Positions 35,135 to 44,346 are shown, counted from the first letter of the stretch. The stretch: DNA of 64,000 nucleotides from Candidatus Methylophosphatis haderslevensis (GCA_016711925.1 JADJSA010000017.1:310001-374000); one strand, 5' to 3'. Numbers and translations: made by a program. The notes: generated by a model from the letters alone, not told the origin.

Positions 35135-35983
35135 CTACCTCAGCGACCGGTGCCGCACCAGCACGCGCACCTGGTCGCTGAAGTGCCTGGCCAGCCACTC
35201 GGCGAAGTACACCGAGCGGTGCTGGCCGCCGGTACAGCCGATCGCCACCGTCAGGTAGCTGCGATTGTCGCGCATGTAGCACGGCAGCCAGTCAGCGACG
35301 AAACGGCGCACGTCCTCGGCCATGCGCACGACATCGTCGTGACGCTCGAGGAACTCGATGACCGGCGCGTCCTTGCCGGTGAGCGGCCGCAGTTGCGGAT
35401 CGTAATGCGGATTGGGCAGGCAGCGCACGTCGAACACCAGATCGGCATCGAGCGGAATGCCGTGCTTGAAGCCGAAGGACTCGAACATCAGCGTCAGCCC
35501 CGCCGTGGCATCGAGACTGATGAAATCCTTGACCCAGGCGCGCAAGGCGTTGGCCTTGAGGTCGCTGGTGTCGACGCGATGGCCCAGTTCGGCCACCCGC
35601 TCCAGCGCTTCGCGTTCCTTGGCGATGGCTTCGCCCAGGGTGACCCGCTCGTCGGCCAGCGGGTGGCTGCGGCGGGTTTCGGAAAAGCGCGCGATCAGTG
35701 TTTCGTCGCGCGCATCGAGAAAGATGAAGCGCACCTCGATGCCCTGCAGCCCGAGTTCGGTCACCTGCTGAGGCAGGGCGGCGATCGACATGCCGGAGCG
35801 CACATCCACCGCGACCGCGACCTTGTCGTAGCCCTCGTTGCGCAACTGGCGCATCAGCCGCGGCAGCAGAGTGGCCGGCAGGTTGTCGACGCAATAGTAA
35901 TCGGCATCCTCGAGCACATTGAGCGCGATCGACTTGCCGGACCCGGACAGGCCGCTGATCAGTATCAGTTGCATGGTCTTCAT
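35135..35983 (-). CDS. rapZ: RNase adapter protein RapZ
   Basis: The 282-residue ATP/GTP-binding protein has P-loop ISGLSGSGKSIALN, the DARDETLIARFSETRRSHPL segment and the C-terminal CTGGQHRSVYFAEWLA block. RapZ guides RNase E to GlmZ-type sRNA in enterics and binds glucosamine-6-phosphate; the role in betaproteobacteria is less clear. In many relatives it follows hprK, but here hprK is about 12 kb away. Confidence 0.95.
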   Translation of the reverse strand: MKTMQLILISGLSGSGKSIALNVLEDADYYCVDNLPATLLPRLMRQLRNEGYDKVAVAVDVRSGMSIAALPQQVTELGLQGIEVRFIFLDARDETLIARFSETRRSHPLADERVTLGEAIAKEREALERVAELGHRVDTSDLKANALRAWVKDFISLDATAGLTLMFESFGFKHGIPLDADLVFDVRCLPNPHYDPQLRPLTGKDAPVIEFLERHDDVVRMAEDVRRFVADWLPCYMRDNRSYLTVAIGCTGGQHRSVYFAEWLARHFSDQVRVLVRHRSLR

Positions 35984-36120
35984 TGTATCGATCCGGATTA
36001 CATTTGCTTACCAAATCCCGGCCACGATCGACGCCCCGTGCGCTAGGGTTCGACTGCGGGTGCGCCGCCGGAACACCTCCCCTCCCGTGTACCACCGGTT
36101 CCGGCGGCCGCGCGCCGCTT

Positions 36121-36423
36121 TCACGCTTTGCCGGCCCAGCGGTTGAGCCACCAGCAGGTCGCGCCGGGCAGCGCCAGCCCGCACAGCAGCAGCGGGACGA
36201 AAGCTGTCGAGACCTGGGTTGCCGCCAGCAGCACGAACGGCGAAAGCGCGGTGGCCGCGAGCGTGCCGCCGAAGGCCACCGCACGCTCGGTACGCTGATG
36301 CCGGGCGAATACGGCGCCGAGCAGGCTGCCGAAGCTCATGCAGACCGGCACGATCACCAGCAGGATTGCGGCCAGCGACAGCAGCGCGCGCAGGGGTTCC
36401 GGCAGGGCGGCCGACCATTCCAT
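36121..36423 (-). CDS. small membrane protein, unknown family
   Basis: The 100-residue protein has three hydrophobic helices (LRALLSLAAILLVIVPVC, AVAFGGTLAATALSPFVLL, AFVPLLLCGLALPGATC). The ATG at 36423 directly follows the DUF1289 gene stop with one base between. The family was not recognised. Confidence 0.7.
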   Translation of the reverse strand: MEWSAALPEPLRALLSLAAILLVIVPVCMSFGSLLGAVFARHQRTERAVAFGGTLAATALSPFVLLAATQVSTAFVPLLLCGLALPGATCWWLNRWAGKA

Positions 36424-36424
36424 G

Positions 36425-36640
36425 TCAATCGTCGTCGAACCGGACGAGCGGTGCGACCGCGTTCCTGCGCCGCTCGACAAGCTGCGTCAGGATGGCACGC
36501 TTGTGCGCCTCCGACGCCTGGCCCCAGACGGCGATCTCGTCGAGCGTGCGCAGGCACCCCTCGCACAGACCGCTGCGCTCGTCGATCCTGCAGACGTTGA
36601 TGCAGGGCGACGGCACCGGGTCGGGCGCTGCCGCGCTCAT
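36425..36640 (-). CDS. DUF1289 domain protein
   Basis: The 71-residue protein has the four-cysteine pattern SPCINVCRIDERSGLCEGCLRTLDEI that defines DUF1289 and probably binds a metal or Fe-S cluster. It overlaps the thioesterase gene upstream by four bases. Function is undefined. Confidence 0.9.
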   Translation of the reverse strand: MSAAAPDPVPSPCINVCRIDERSGLCEGCLRTLDEIAVWGQASEAHKRAILTQLVERRRNAVAPLVRFDDD

Positions 36641-37059
36641 CTGGCGGCTGCCTTTTGCGCCAGTCGCGCGTCGAACTTCGGCTTGTCGATGATGCAGCGC
36701 TCATGGCGCCCCGTGGTGATGGTATCGACGCCGTCGTGCGCAGTGACGCTGAACACCAGCCGGCGGCCATCGACTTCTTCGAGCCGCGCCCTGACGGTGA
36801 CGATGAAGCCGGGCGGCGTGGCCGCGGTGTGCGAGAAATCGACATGGGTGCCGACGGTCTGCTCGTCCGGCCAATCGAGATGCGGCTTTACCAGTTCAAG
36901 GCAGCACCACTCGAGCAGGCCCACCATGAAGCCGGTGGCGAATACGGACGGCATCGCGACGAACGACGGCGATTCCGGATACAGTGCCGGTACCGTCTTG
37001 CTGTCGGTCACGGTGAATTTCAGTTCGTGTTCCAGCCCCGGCTTGAGCCCTGCTTTCAT
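36637..37059 (-). CDS. hotdog-fold thioesterase
   Basis: The 140-residue protein resembles the fluoroacetyl-CoA thioesterase-like (FlK-type) hotdog family: FVAMPSVFATGFMVGLLEWCC, GTHVDFSHTAATPPGFIVTV and the terminal ATGRHER-like TTGRHERCIID. It should hydrolyse a small acyl-CoA. It overlaps the HMG-CoA lyase gene by four bases, which suggests a role in clearing intermediates of leucine or isovalerate breakdown; the substrate is inferred. Confidence 0.85.
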   Translation of the reverse strand: MKAGLKPGLEHELKFTVTDSKTVPALYPESPSFVAMPSVFATGFMVGLLEWCCLELVKPHLDWPDEQTVGTHVDFSHTAATPPGFIVTVRARLEEVDGRRLVFSVTAHDGVDTITTGRHERCIIDKPKFDARLAQKAAAR

Positions 37060-37991
37060 GATTTTCCTTCCGCCCTGGCGCGTTGCGCGAGCAGCGCCCG
37101 TGCCACCTTCGATTGCGGCGCGCGGCCAAGCGCCGCGCTGATGTACGCAGCGCAGTCGACCAGCGCATCGAGGTCGATACCCGTCTCGATACCCTGGCCG
37201 TGCAGCAAGTAGACCAGGTCTTCGGTCGCCACGTTGCCCGAGGCGCCGGGCGAATAGGGGCAGCCGCCGAGCCCGCCGACCGAGGCGTCGAAGGCTTCGA
37301 CACCCAAGCCGAGAACCGCATGGATATTGGCGATCGCCATGCCCCAGGTGTCGTGGAAATGGCCCGCCAGGCGATCGACCGGCACCACCGCGGCACACGC
37401 CTCGAAGACGCGCAACGTCGACGCCGGCGTGCCGACGCCGATAGTGTCGCCGAGCGAGATCTCGTAGCAGCCCATTTCATAAAGGGTGGCGGCGAGGCGG
37501 GCGACCGCTTGTGGCTCGACCGCGCCTTCATACGGGCAGCCGAGCGCGCAGGAAACGTAGCCGCGGCAACGCATGCCGTGTTCGCGCGCGGCCTCGACCA
37601 CCGGCCGGAAGCGCTCGATGCTCTCGGCGATCGAGCAGTTGATGTTCTTGCGCGAGAAAGCTTCGCTGGCGGCGCCGAACACCCCGGCCTCGTCGCAGCC
37701 GGCGGCCAGCGCGGCCTCGAATCCCTGCAGGTTCGGGGTGAGCGCCGAATAGCTGACGCCGGGCTTGCGCCGCAGCGCGCGCATCACCTCGGCACTGCCG
37801 GCCATCTGCGGCACCCACTTGGGCGAGACGAAGGAGGCGGCCTCGATCGCGCTCAGTCCGGCGTCGGCCAGACGCTCGATCAGCGCAACCCTGGTCGCGA
37901 CGTCGATGCTGCCCGCCTCGTTCTGCAGCCCATCGCGCGGGCCGACCTCGACGATGCGCACGAGAGAACGAAGCTGACGCGGATTCACCAT
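37056..37991 (-). CDS. hydroxymethylglutaryl-CoA lyase
   Basis: The 311-residue TIM-barrel lyase splits HMG-CoA to acetyl-CoA and acetoacetate, the last step of leucine degradation. It has VEVGPRDGLQNE with the catalytic acid-metal residues, AASFVSPKWVPQMAG, the metal His pair in GHFHDTWGMA, and the active-site Cys loop GLGGCPYSPGASGNVATEDL. The companion enoyl-CoA hydratase gene is just upstream on the same strand, separated by one hypothetical gene. Confidence 0.94.
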   Translation of the reverse strand: MVNPRQLRSLVRIVEVGPRDGLQNEAGSIDVATRVALIERLADAGLSAIEAASFVSPKWVPQMAGSAEVMRALRRKPGVSYSALTPNLQGFEAALAAGCDEAGVFGAASEAFSRKNINCSIAESIERFRPVVEAAREHGMRCRGYVSCALGCPYEGAVEPQAVARLAATLYEMGCYEISLGDTIGVGTPASTLRVFEACAAVVPVDRLAGHFHDTWGMAIANIHAVLGLGVEAFDASVGGLGGCPYSPGASGNVATEDLVYLLHGQGIETGIDLDALVDCAAYISAALGRAPQSKVARALLAQRARAEGKS

Positions 37992-38010
37992 TGCGCTCGC
38001 TTGCCGGGCA

Positions 38011-38769
38011 TCAATTGCCGATGCGCGCGCGCCAGCGCACCAGCATGTCATCGACCGCCGCGCGCCGCGCCGTATCGGCCGCGCCGCCCGACACCTGCGC
38101 CTCGACCACACCGATCATCGTCTGCTGATACTTTCGGAATGCCGGCGTATCGAGCCGCGCCACCGCGCTGCGCGTGCGTTCCGAGGCCATCAGTTCCGTT
38201 TCTTTCTGCTGCAGCCGGGTGATCACGCGCCGCACCTCGTCGACCTCCTCCGGGCCGTAGAGATCGGGCTGGTTGCCCATGGCCGCGATGCGGAAGGCGA
38301 AACTCGGATCGAGCCCGGCATCTGCGGCCACCTTGATCGATTCGCCAAGCGCCGGGTCGGCCATCGCCTGGTCGATCTCGGCCAGTTCGGCCTCGGACAG
38401 GTCGCGCAGCAGCGCCGTTTTCATCTGCGCCTTGAGCCGGCTTTCGTCGACCGGCGTCATCTGCTGCAGCTCGCGCTTGAATTCGGTGAAGTTGGCTTTC
38501 CACGCCGGGTGGGCCGGACCCCATTGCGGGTCGGGACGCAACTGGCGGAACAACACGCGCGCCCGCGGGTCGAGCACCGCCTCGGTGAGCCGGCGTTCGT
38601 CGAGCAGCAGCCCTGCGTGTGGGGATGCCAGCACCGCGTCGGCCATCAGGCCGCGCCGGTCGAGCTGCGCCTGCGCCGTGCCCTGGACGCACAGCATGGC
38701 GCCGAGCAGCAGGCAGCGCGCACCGTAGCCGACGCAGCGCGCAATGCGGATGTCCTGAACGCGTTTCAT
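38011..38769 (-). CDS. exported protein of unknown function
   Basis: The 252-residue protein has a signal peptide (CLLLGAMLCVQGTAQAQ) and a helical, charged mature part with no domain I recognise. It sits between the HMG-CoA lyase gene and the enoyl-CoA hydratase gene, six bases from the latter, so it is probably co-transcribed. A link to leucine catabolism is only positional. Confidence 0.7.
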   Translation of the reverse strand: MKRVQDIRIARCVGYGARCLLLGAMLCVQGTAQAQLDRRGLMADAVLASPHAGLLLDERRLTEAVLDPRARVLFRQLRPDPQWGPAHPAWKANFTEFKRELQQMTPVDESRLKAQMKTALLRDLSEAELAEIDQAMADPALGESIKVAADAGLDPSFAFRIAAMGNQPDLYGPEEVDEVRRVITRLQQKETELMASERTRSAVARLDTPAFRKYQQTMIGVVEAQVSGGAADTARRAAVDDMLVRWRARIGN

Positions 38770-38775
38770 CGCCCG

Positions 38776-39567
38776 CTACTGCCCGGCGAACCACCACGGC
38801 CGGCGGTTTTCGAGGAACGCTGCGATGCCTTCGCGGCCCTCCTCGCCGGCGCGGGCGCGGGCGATGCGGCGCGAAGTTTCCTCGATCAACTGGTCGGTCA
38901 CCGGCTTGCCGCTGACCGCGCGGATCAGCGATTTGCACTGCTCGTGCGCCTGCGGGCTGCCGGCCAGCAGGTCGTCGACGACTTCGCCGACCGCGTTGTC
39001 GAGTTCTTCGTCGGAGGGCACGATTTCATGCAGCAGGCCGATCCGGTAGGCTTCGGAGGCGGAGAAGCGCTCGCCCGACAGCATGTAGCGGCGCGCCCGG
39101 CGCTCGCCGATGGCGGCGATCACGTAAGGCGCGATGACGCCGGGAATGATGCCCAGCCGCACCTCGGAAAAGGCGAACTGCGCGTCGAACGTGGCGATGG
39201 CGATGTCGCAGCAGGCCACCAGCCCGACCCCGCCGCCGTAGGCCGGCCCCTGGACGCGGGCGACCGTCGGCTTGGGCAGTTGGTTGAGAGTGTTGAACAG
39301 GTTCGCCATGGTTTTGGCGTCGCGCACGTTTTCCTGTTCCGAATAGGCGGCGGCGCGGCGCATCCACTTGAGATCGGCGCCGGCACAGAAGCTCTCGCCG
39401 CTGCTGGAGATAACGATCACCCGCACGCCGGGGTCGGCTTCCATGCCCTGCAGCGCGACGGTCAGTTCGCCGACCAGCACGTCGTCGAAGGCGTTGTGCT
39501 GCTGCGGCCGGTTGAGCGTGACGATGCCCACCCCGTTGTCGACTTCGATCACCACCGATTCGCTCAT
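38776..39567 (-). CDS. enoyl-CoA hydratase (methylglutaconyl-CoA hydratase-like)
   Basis: The 263-residue crotonase-fold enzyme has TLNRPQQHNAFDD, SSGESFCAGADLKWMRR and the oxyanion/catalytic GPAYGGGVGLVACCDIAIA with FSEVRLGIIPGVIAPYV. Similarity to LiuC and the nearby HMG-CoA lyase suggest hydration of 3-methylglutaconyl-CoA in leucine degradation, though a broader enoyl-CoA role is possible. Confidence 0.9.
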   Translation of the reverse strand: MSESVVIEVDNGVGIVTLNRPQQHNAFDDVLVGELTVALQGMEADPGVRVIVISSSGESFCAGADLKWMRRAAAYSEQENVRDAKTMANLFNTLNQLPKPTVARVQGPAYGGGVGLVACCDIAIATFDAQFAFSEVRLGIIPGVIAPYVIAAIGERRARRYMLSGERFSASEAYRIGLLHEIVPSDEELDNAVGEVVDDLLAGSPQAHEQCKSLIRAVSGKPVTDQLIEETSRRIARARAGEEGREGIAAFLENRRPWWFAGQ

Positions 39568-39585
39568 GGTCCCAACCCCTGTTTG

Positions 39586-40203
39586 TTATGTCTGATCGTG
39601 CTCGAGCCACTTGTCGAGCTGCGGCGCCCGGTAGTCCTGCAGTTGCTGCAGCAGCAGCGCCGGATCGTCGTCCACCAGCACCAGCCCGCGATGATGCGGG
39701 CGGATGAAGGATTCGCCCGCCGCATGGTCGAGCAGCGCAAGCAGCATATCGTAATAGCCGCCGACGTTGAGCAGGCCGCAGGGTTTGGCGTGGATGCCGA
39801 GCTGCATCCAGGTGACGACCTCGAAGAACTCCTCGAACGTGCCGTAGCCGCCGGGCAGCGCGATGAAGGCGTCAGACAGGTCGCTCATCATCGCCTTGCG
39901 CTGGTGCATGGAATCGACCACCCGCAGGTCGGTGACGCCACCGTGGCCGAGTTCCCGACTCATCAGCCGCTCGGGAATCACGCCGATCACCTCGCCGCCG
40001 GCCGCCAGTGCGGCATCGGCAACCACACCCATCAGGCCGACCTTGCCCCCGCCGTACACCAGCCCGATGCCGCGCTGCGCCAGCAGCGTTCCGAGCGCGA
40101 CCGCCGCCGCGGCATATGCCGGCTGGCGGCCGACCTGCGAACCGCAGAAGACACAGATCCGGCGAATGCGATTTGCGCTCAGAATCCGCCCTCCGCCAGC
40201 CAC
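39586..40203 (-). CDS. LOG family protein (TIGR00730 type)
   Basis: The protein of about 199-205 residues is of the LOG / lysine-decarboxylase-like family that hydrolyses cytokinin or purine nucleotides: VFCGSQVGRQPAY, GLVYGGGKVGLMGVVADA and the signature ALPGGYGTFEEFFEVVTW. The start is unclear: GTG 40203 lies inside the preceding gene, while CTG 40182 overlaps its TGA stop and has a GGAGG seven bases upstream. No in-frame ATG precedes the homology. Confidence 0.88.
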   Translation of the reverse strand: MAGGGRILSANRIRRICVFCGSQVGRQPAYAAAAVALGTLLAQRGIGLVYGGGKVGLMGVVADAALAAGGEVIGVIPERLMSRELGHGGVTDLRVVDSMHQRKAMMSDLSDAFIALPGGYGTFEEFFEVVTWMQLGIHAKPCGLLNVGGYYDMLLALLDHAAGESFIRPHHRGLVLVDDDPALLLQQLQDYRAPQLDKWLEHDQT

Positions 40204-40781
40204 TTTTCCAGTTGCTGCAAGCGATCGACGCCCCAGAACGCCTCGCCATCGACTATGAAATACGGCGAGCCGAACACGCCGCGCACCATCGCCGCATCGA
40301 CTTCCGCCTTGAGCCGCGCTTTCCACGCCGGCGCGTTAACTGCGGCGTCGAACTGCGCTGGGTCGATGCCCAGTGGCGAGACGATCTGGTGCAGCACATC
40401 GGGCTGCGAGATGTCGCGGTCGGCGGCGAAATAGGCGCGATAGCAGGCGTGCGCATAGTCGCGCGCCAGTTGCGGGTCGCGCTCGGCCAGCCAGTAGTAG
40501 CCGCGCGCCGCGTGCTGGGTGGCGATCGGAAACGCGCTCGGCCGCCGGTAGGGCACGGCGAGAAAGCGGGCAGAGCGTGCGAAATCGTTGATCGAATACT
40601 CGCCCTTGAGCGGGATGACGGCCAGCGGTGCCGAGCCGGTGGCCTTGAAGACCACGCCGAGCAGCACCGGGCGCCAATCCACCGACCGGCCGTAGCGCGC
40701 GGCCAGCGCGTCGATCTTTTCCGAGGCCAGGTAACCGTAGGGCGAGGAGAAGTCGAAGTAGAAGTCGATTGCTGCCGTCAT
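40179..40781 (-). CDS. 2-hydroxychromene-2-carboxylate isomerase-like (DsbA fold)
   Basis: The 200-residue protein has the DsbA-like thioredoxin fold of HCCA isomerases: IDFYFDFSSPYGYLASEKID with the catalytic Ser in place of CxxC, YYWLAERDPQLARDYAHA, and GVFGSPYFIVDGEAFWGVDR. These glutathione-linked enzymes isomerise naphthalene-pathway intermediates, but most genomic copies have unknown substrates. No aromatic-degradation gene is adjacent. Confidence 0.88.
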   Translation of the reverse strand: MTAAIDFYFDFSSPYGYLASEKIDALAARYGRSVDWRPVLLGVVFKATGSAPLAVIPLKGEYSINDFARSARFLAVPYRRPSAFPIATQHAARGYYWLAERDPQLARDYAHACYRAYFAADRDISQPDVLHQIVSPLGIDPAQFDAAVNAPAWKARLKAEVDAAMVRGVFGSPYFIVDGEAFWGVDRLQQLEKWLAEGGF

Positions 40782-40929
40782 GAGTTCTCCGAAACGCCGG
40801 GCGCGGCGGATTCCGGCGGTTGCCGGCTGCGTATGCTACCGCAAGCGATCGCGGCCGTTGTGACGATAGCGCCCCGCAGCGTCGAGCCAGGAGCGCCTGT
40901 TGATGCGGATCTCCGGGCATCGACAGGCG

Positions 40930-40962
40930 TAGACCGCCATTCCATGCGGCTCGCAGGGCAGC
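40930..40962 (+). repeat. dispersed repeat copy (TATCCATGCGG family)
   Basis: TAGACCGCCATTCCATGCGG followed by CTCGCAGGGCAGC matches the copy at 53381-53413 almost base for base (TAGACCGCCTATCCATGCGG, then CCTCCAGGGCAGC), which extends the repeat unit to about 33 bases. Confidence 0.8.
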
Positions 40963-41500
40963 GGGCTTGGGGCCGCGGCGGACATTGCGCAGGCGGCAGG
41001 CGGGCGGTTTCGACAGGCATTCGTGGCATGGTCGGCAGGCGGGCGCAGGCAGCGTGCGTTTCTTCCTCGCCGGGCGGCGCGCCGCTGTTCATCATGTGTC
41101 TCGTCAGTGTTCCGATGTTGCCATGGCCCTTCATGCGCGACGCCGCGCGGTTGAAAGTTCCCGGCCGTTTCCGGCGGGGTGCATGGCCGGGCCCGACAGT
41201 TCGGGCACTGAACGCAGCAGCGCGGGTAGCGCGGCACGGCACAACCGCGGCGTTTCGGGAAACCGTGGCGCGGTTGTCGGGGACCGGAACTGGCTGGACG
41301 GTTCCGCTCCCTGCGCGCCACGCTTTCGCCCCTGCTGTGCCTTCGCGACCAGCGCGACGTTGTTCGCAGTGTCAGCCGCAACAAAGGGGAGAGGCGCGAC
41401 CCCGAGCAGCGCGGCAAGCGGCGGATGGCGGATCATGCGTGTGGGGCAGGGGGTCAGACAGTAGTTGCAGCAATCGGCAAGTCGTCAGCAAACGCAACGC

Positions 41501-41535
41501 CGCCCCGGATCGCGCGCTACACGATCCGGGGCGGA
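41501..41535. repeat. 13-bp perfect inverted repeat
   Basis: CCGCCCCGGATCG (41501-41513) and CGATCCGGGGCGG (41523-41535) form a stem with a 9-nt loop. There is no T-tract, so it is not a typical intrinsic terminator. Confidence 0.75.
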
Positions 41536-41665
41536 GCCGGCGACGCGATGAATATGGAATGGGCAGTGCACGCCGGCCGACTCCGCCGGATCACGGGCCC
41601 TGCCGTTACAACAGACATGGCCGCGCATCCGCGGGCCAGGCAACCGGGGGCGCCAAGTGATCGTC

Positions 41666-41857
41666 ATGGGAACGGATTCAGGAATTCGCGAGTGCGCCGG
41701 CACCGACTATGACGACGAGGTGCTCAACGCCGGCTGGCTGCAATGCCCGGGCCTGCAGTTGCAACTGGCGACAAGCGGCGCTGCGGCCGCGCGCAAGCGG
41801 CGGATCGTGCTCGACCCGGAGGAGTTCCTGCGCAGCATCTACCGGCTGCAGGAGTAG
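41666..41857 (+). CDS. small hypothetical protein
   Basis: A product of about 63 residues with an acidic start (CAGTDYDDEVLNAGWLQCPG) and a C-terminal segment RIVLDPEEFLRSIYRLQE. Start alternatives are GTG 41657 and ATG 41666. It lies 59 bases before the thioesterase gene on the same strand. The protein-like composition favours a real gene, but the family is unrecognised. Confidence 0.4.
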   Translation: MGTDSGIRECAGTDYDDEVLNAGWLQCPGLQLQLATSGAAAARKRRIVLDPEEFLRSIYRLQE

Positions 41858-41916
41858 CGCCGGCGCGCGCCTCTGCTACCATCGGCCGGGTTTCCCGACG
41901 ATTCCGGCAGCCGCGC

Positions 41917-42369
41917 ATGAAGGACCCAGCCACCCCCTCGCCCGTTCCGCACAGCCGCAGCGCGTTTGGTCATTTCCAGCAGGTTCAGACGCGCTGGATG
42001 GACAACGACATGTATGGCCATGTCAATAACGTCGTCTATTACGCCTGGTTCGACAGCGTGATCACCGAATACCTGATGCGCGAGGGTGGGCTGCAGATTC
42101 AGTCGCCCGATGCGCCGGCGCTCTACGCGGTGGAGACCGCCTGCCGCTTCCACCGTTCGCTGGCGTTCCCGGAAACCATCGACGCCGGGCTGCGGGTCGG
42201 CCACCTCGGCACTACCTCGGCGCGCTTCGAGGTCGCGCTGTTCCGCCAGAACGAGGACAAGGCCGCGGCGACCGGCTATTTCACGCTGGTGTTCGTCGAC
42301 CGGGCGCGCAACAAGCCGACGCCGATCCCGCCGCCGATGCGTGCATGCCTGCAGCGCCTGCTCGACTGA
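41917..42369 (+). CDS. acyl-CoA thioesterase (4HBT hotdog)
   Basis: The 150-residue protein is a 4-hydroxybenzoyl-CoA-type thioesterase: QTRWMDNDMYGHVNNVVYYAWFDS contains the catalytic Asp and the conserved HVNN turn, and CRFHRSLAFPETIDAGLRV follows. It hydrolyses acyl-CoA thioesters; substrate chain length is not predictable. Convergent with the MidA-like gene. Confidence 0.9.
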   Translation: MKDPATPSPVPHSRSAFGHFQQVQTRWMDNDMYGHVNNVVYYAWFDSVITEYLMREGGLQIQSPDAPALYAVETACRFHRSLAFPETIDAGLRVGHLGTTSARFEVALFRQNEDKAAATGYFTLVFVDRARNKPTPIPPPMRACLQRLLD

Positions 42370-42382
42370 ACGGATCGATCGG

Positions 42383-43540
42383 CTACAGCGTGTGGCTGCG
42401 GTCGCCGCGGGCGAATCCGGGCAGCATCGCATCGAGTTCGCGGGTGAAGCCGATCACCTTGAACAACTCGCCCATTTCCGACGGGCTGAGCAGTTTCTGC
42501 ACCTTGGAGGCGGCACGCAGGTAGTCGAGGCCATCGCTCGGCCCGATTGCGGCCAGCCGTTCGAGCAGCCCGCATTCCATCAGGAACGCCGCCTGCGAGG
42601 TGAAGCCGGCGAGTTCAAGGCCGTTGCCGACGCCGGCCTCGGCAACGGCGGTGAAGTCGACATGGGCGGTGATGTCGTTGAGGCCCGTGAGCCAGAACGG
42701 ATCGGTATGCGCGCGGTGGCGGTAGTGGCACATCAGGGTTCCGCTGCTGCGCTGGGGGTGATAGAACTCGGCGCGCGGAAAACCGTAATCGAACAACAGC
42801 AACGCGCCGCGGGTCAGCCGGCGTGCGCATTCCGCGACCCAGGCCGGGGCGGCCAGCGCGACTTCCGACACATACTGTGGCGCGGCGGGAAGCTGCCGCG
42901 CGCGTTCCAGCAGCGGTCCGATCGCCAGCCGCTCGGCCCAGTCGAATCCGCCTTCGGCGTTGGCGGCGACGCCGCGTTCGAGGATTTCGCTGGCGGTCCA
43001 CCGCACCAGATGAACCGGCATGGCGTCGAGCACCTCGTTGCCCAGCATCAGGCCTGCGAATCCGGCGGGCAGCCGGTCGAGCCAGGCGACTCGGTCAATC
43101 AACCCCGGCACCCGGGCGCGCAGCGTGTCGTACTGGCGCGCGCGCAATTCGCCCGATAGTTCGAGTATGAAATACTGTTCGGGCGGCCGTTCGAGCCGCA
43201 CCAACTCGGCGAGCAAATCGGCCGCCAATGCGGCGCTGCCGGCACCGAATTCGAGAATCTGCGGTTTGCTCGCCGCCATCACGATCACCGCCAACGGCGC
43301 CAGCGTGCGGGCGAACAGCGGGGTCAGTTCCGGCGCGGTGACGAAATCGCCGCCACTGCCGAACTTTCGCGCGCCACCGCTGTAATAACCGAGCATCGGC
43401 GCGTAAAGCGCCAGCTCCATGTAGCGGGCAAACGATATCCAGCCGCCGCAGGCGTCGATTTCGGCCCGAATCTGGCGCACGAGCGCCGCGCTGCTTGTGG
43501 CAGCATCGGGGTCGGGCAGCGGTATATCGGCCTCATTCAT
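42383..43540 (-). CDS. MidA/NDUFAF7-like SAM-dependent methyltransferase
   Basis: The 385-residue protein matches the DUF185/MidA family: GWISFARYMELALYAPMLGYY, FVTAPELTPLFARTLA, LEFGAGSAALAADLL (SAM loop), LGNEVLDAMPVHLVRW and DYGFPRAEFYHPQRSSGTLM. The mitochondrial homologue methylates an arginine of complex I; the bacterial role is assumed similar but not shown. It is divergent from the SDR gene. Confidence 0.92.
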   Translation of the reverse strand: MNEADIPLPDPDAATSSAALVRQIRAEIDACGGWISFARYMELALYAPMLGYYSGGARKFGSGGDFVTAPELTPLFARTLAPLAVIVMAASKPQILEFGAGSAALAADLLAELVRLERPPEQYFILELSGELRARQYDTLRARVPGLIDRVAWLDRLPAGFAGLMLGNEVLDAMPVHLVRWTASEILERGVAANAEGGFDWAERLAIGPLLERARQLPAAPQYVSEVALAAPAWVAECARRLTRGALLLFDYGFPRAEFYHPQRSSGTLMCHYRHRAHTDPFWLTGLNDITAHVDFTAVAEAGVGNGLELAGFTSQAAFLMECGLLERLAAIGPSDGLDYLRAASKVQKLLSPSEMGELFKVIGFTRELDAMLPGFARGDRSHTL

Positions 43541-43590
43541 GGCGGGCGCAGTGTCGATTAACTGGCGCGAATTGGCAAACGGAAACTGCA

Positions 43591-44346
43591 ATGACGAGCG
43601 ACAAGTCGATGCAAGGCAAGACGGTATTGGTGACCGGGGCGGCCCGCCGGGTGGGCGCGGAGATCGTTCGCACACTCCACGAGGCGGGAGCGAATGTTGG
43701 CATTCACTACCACCGGAGCGCCCGTGAAGCCTTGCTCTTTGCCGAAACGCTCAATGCTCGGCGGGCGCACTCGGCGCATCCGGTGCGTTTCGACCTGGCC
43801 GACGTGGATGGCTTCCCGGGACTGCTGGCGGAGGTGGTCGAGCGCTTCGGACGGCTCGACGGGCTGGTGAACAACGCCTCGAGCTTTTTCGCCACCCCGA
43901 TGGGCCACATCACAATCGCGCACTGGAACACCCTGATGGATTCCAACTTCAGGGCCCCGCTGTTTCTGTCGCAGGCGGCCGCGCCCTACCTCAGGCTCAG
44001 CCACGGCGCGGTGGTCAATATCACCGACATTCATGCCGAACGCCCGCTCGCCGGCTTTTCGGTCTATTGCGCCGCAAAAGCCGGCTTGGCGGGTTTGACC
44101 CGCTCGCTGGCAATCGAACTGGCGCCCGAGGTGCGCGTGAACGGCGTGGCGCCCGGACCGATCGAGTGGCCCGAAGACGAAACTTTCGATGCCACAACGC
44201 GCCAGCAGATCATCGACCACACTTTGCTCAAGAGAACCGGCAGTTCGGTCGATGTAGCAGGGACTGTTCTGTTTCTCCTGACAGGGGCACAATACGTTAC
44301 AGGGCAGATTGTGGCGGTGGACGGGGGGCGCAGCGCGCATCTTTAG
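43591..44346 (+). CDS. pteridine reductase-like short-chain dehydrogenase
   Basis: The 251-residue SDR has VLVTGAARRVGAEIVRTLHE, with the TGxxRRxG variant typical of pteridine reductases (PTR1/FolM), then VNNASSF, and catalytic Tyr-x3-Lys in YCAAKAGLAGL. The GPIEWPED segment also fits that group. It probably reduces dihydrobiopterin or dihydrofolate with NADPH. Confidence 0.88.
   Translation: MTSDKSMQGKTVLVTGAARRVGAEIVRTLHEAGANVGIHYHRSAREALLFAETLNARRAHSAHPVRFDLADVDGFPGLLAEVVERFGRLDGLVNNASSFFATPMGHITIAHWNTLMDSNFRAPLFLSQAAAPYLRLSHGAVVNITDIHAERPLAGFSVYCAAKAGLAGLTRSLAIELAPEVRVNGVAPGPIEWPEDETFDATTRQQIIDHTLLKRTGSSVDVAGTVLFLLTGAQYVTGQIVAVDGGRSAHL

Larger units (their letters stand above)
40782..41656. 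other. long intergenic region with repeat and hairpin
   Basis: These 875 bases hold no gene I can support; open frames are of GC-rich, low-complexity character and start or stop without homology. The region contains one copy of the dispersed repeat at about 40930-40965 and a perfect 13-bp hairpin at 41501-41535. Confidence 0.5.

Noticed and set aside
40836..41660. Hypothetical genes in the long gap after the isomerase gene
   Set aside because: Open frames on both strands overlap each other, are Arg/Pro/Ala-rich and lack ribosome binding sites or recognisable domains.
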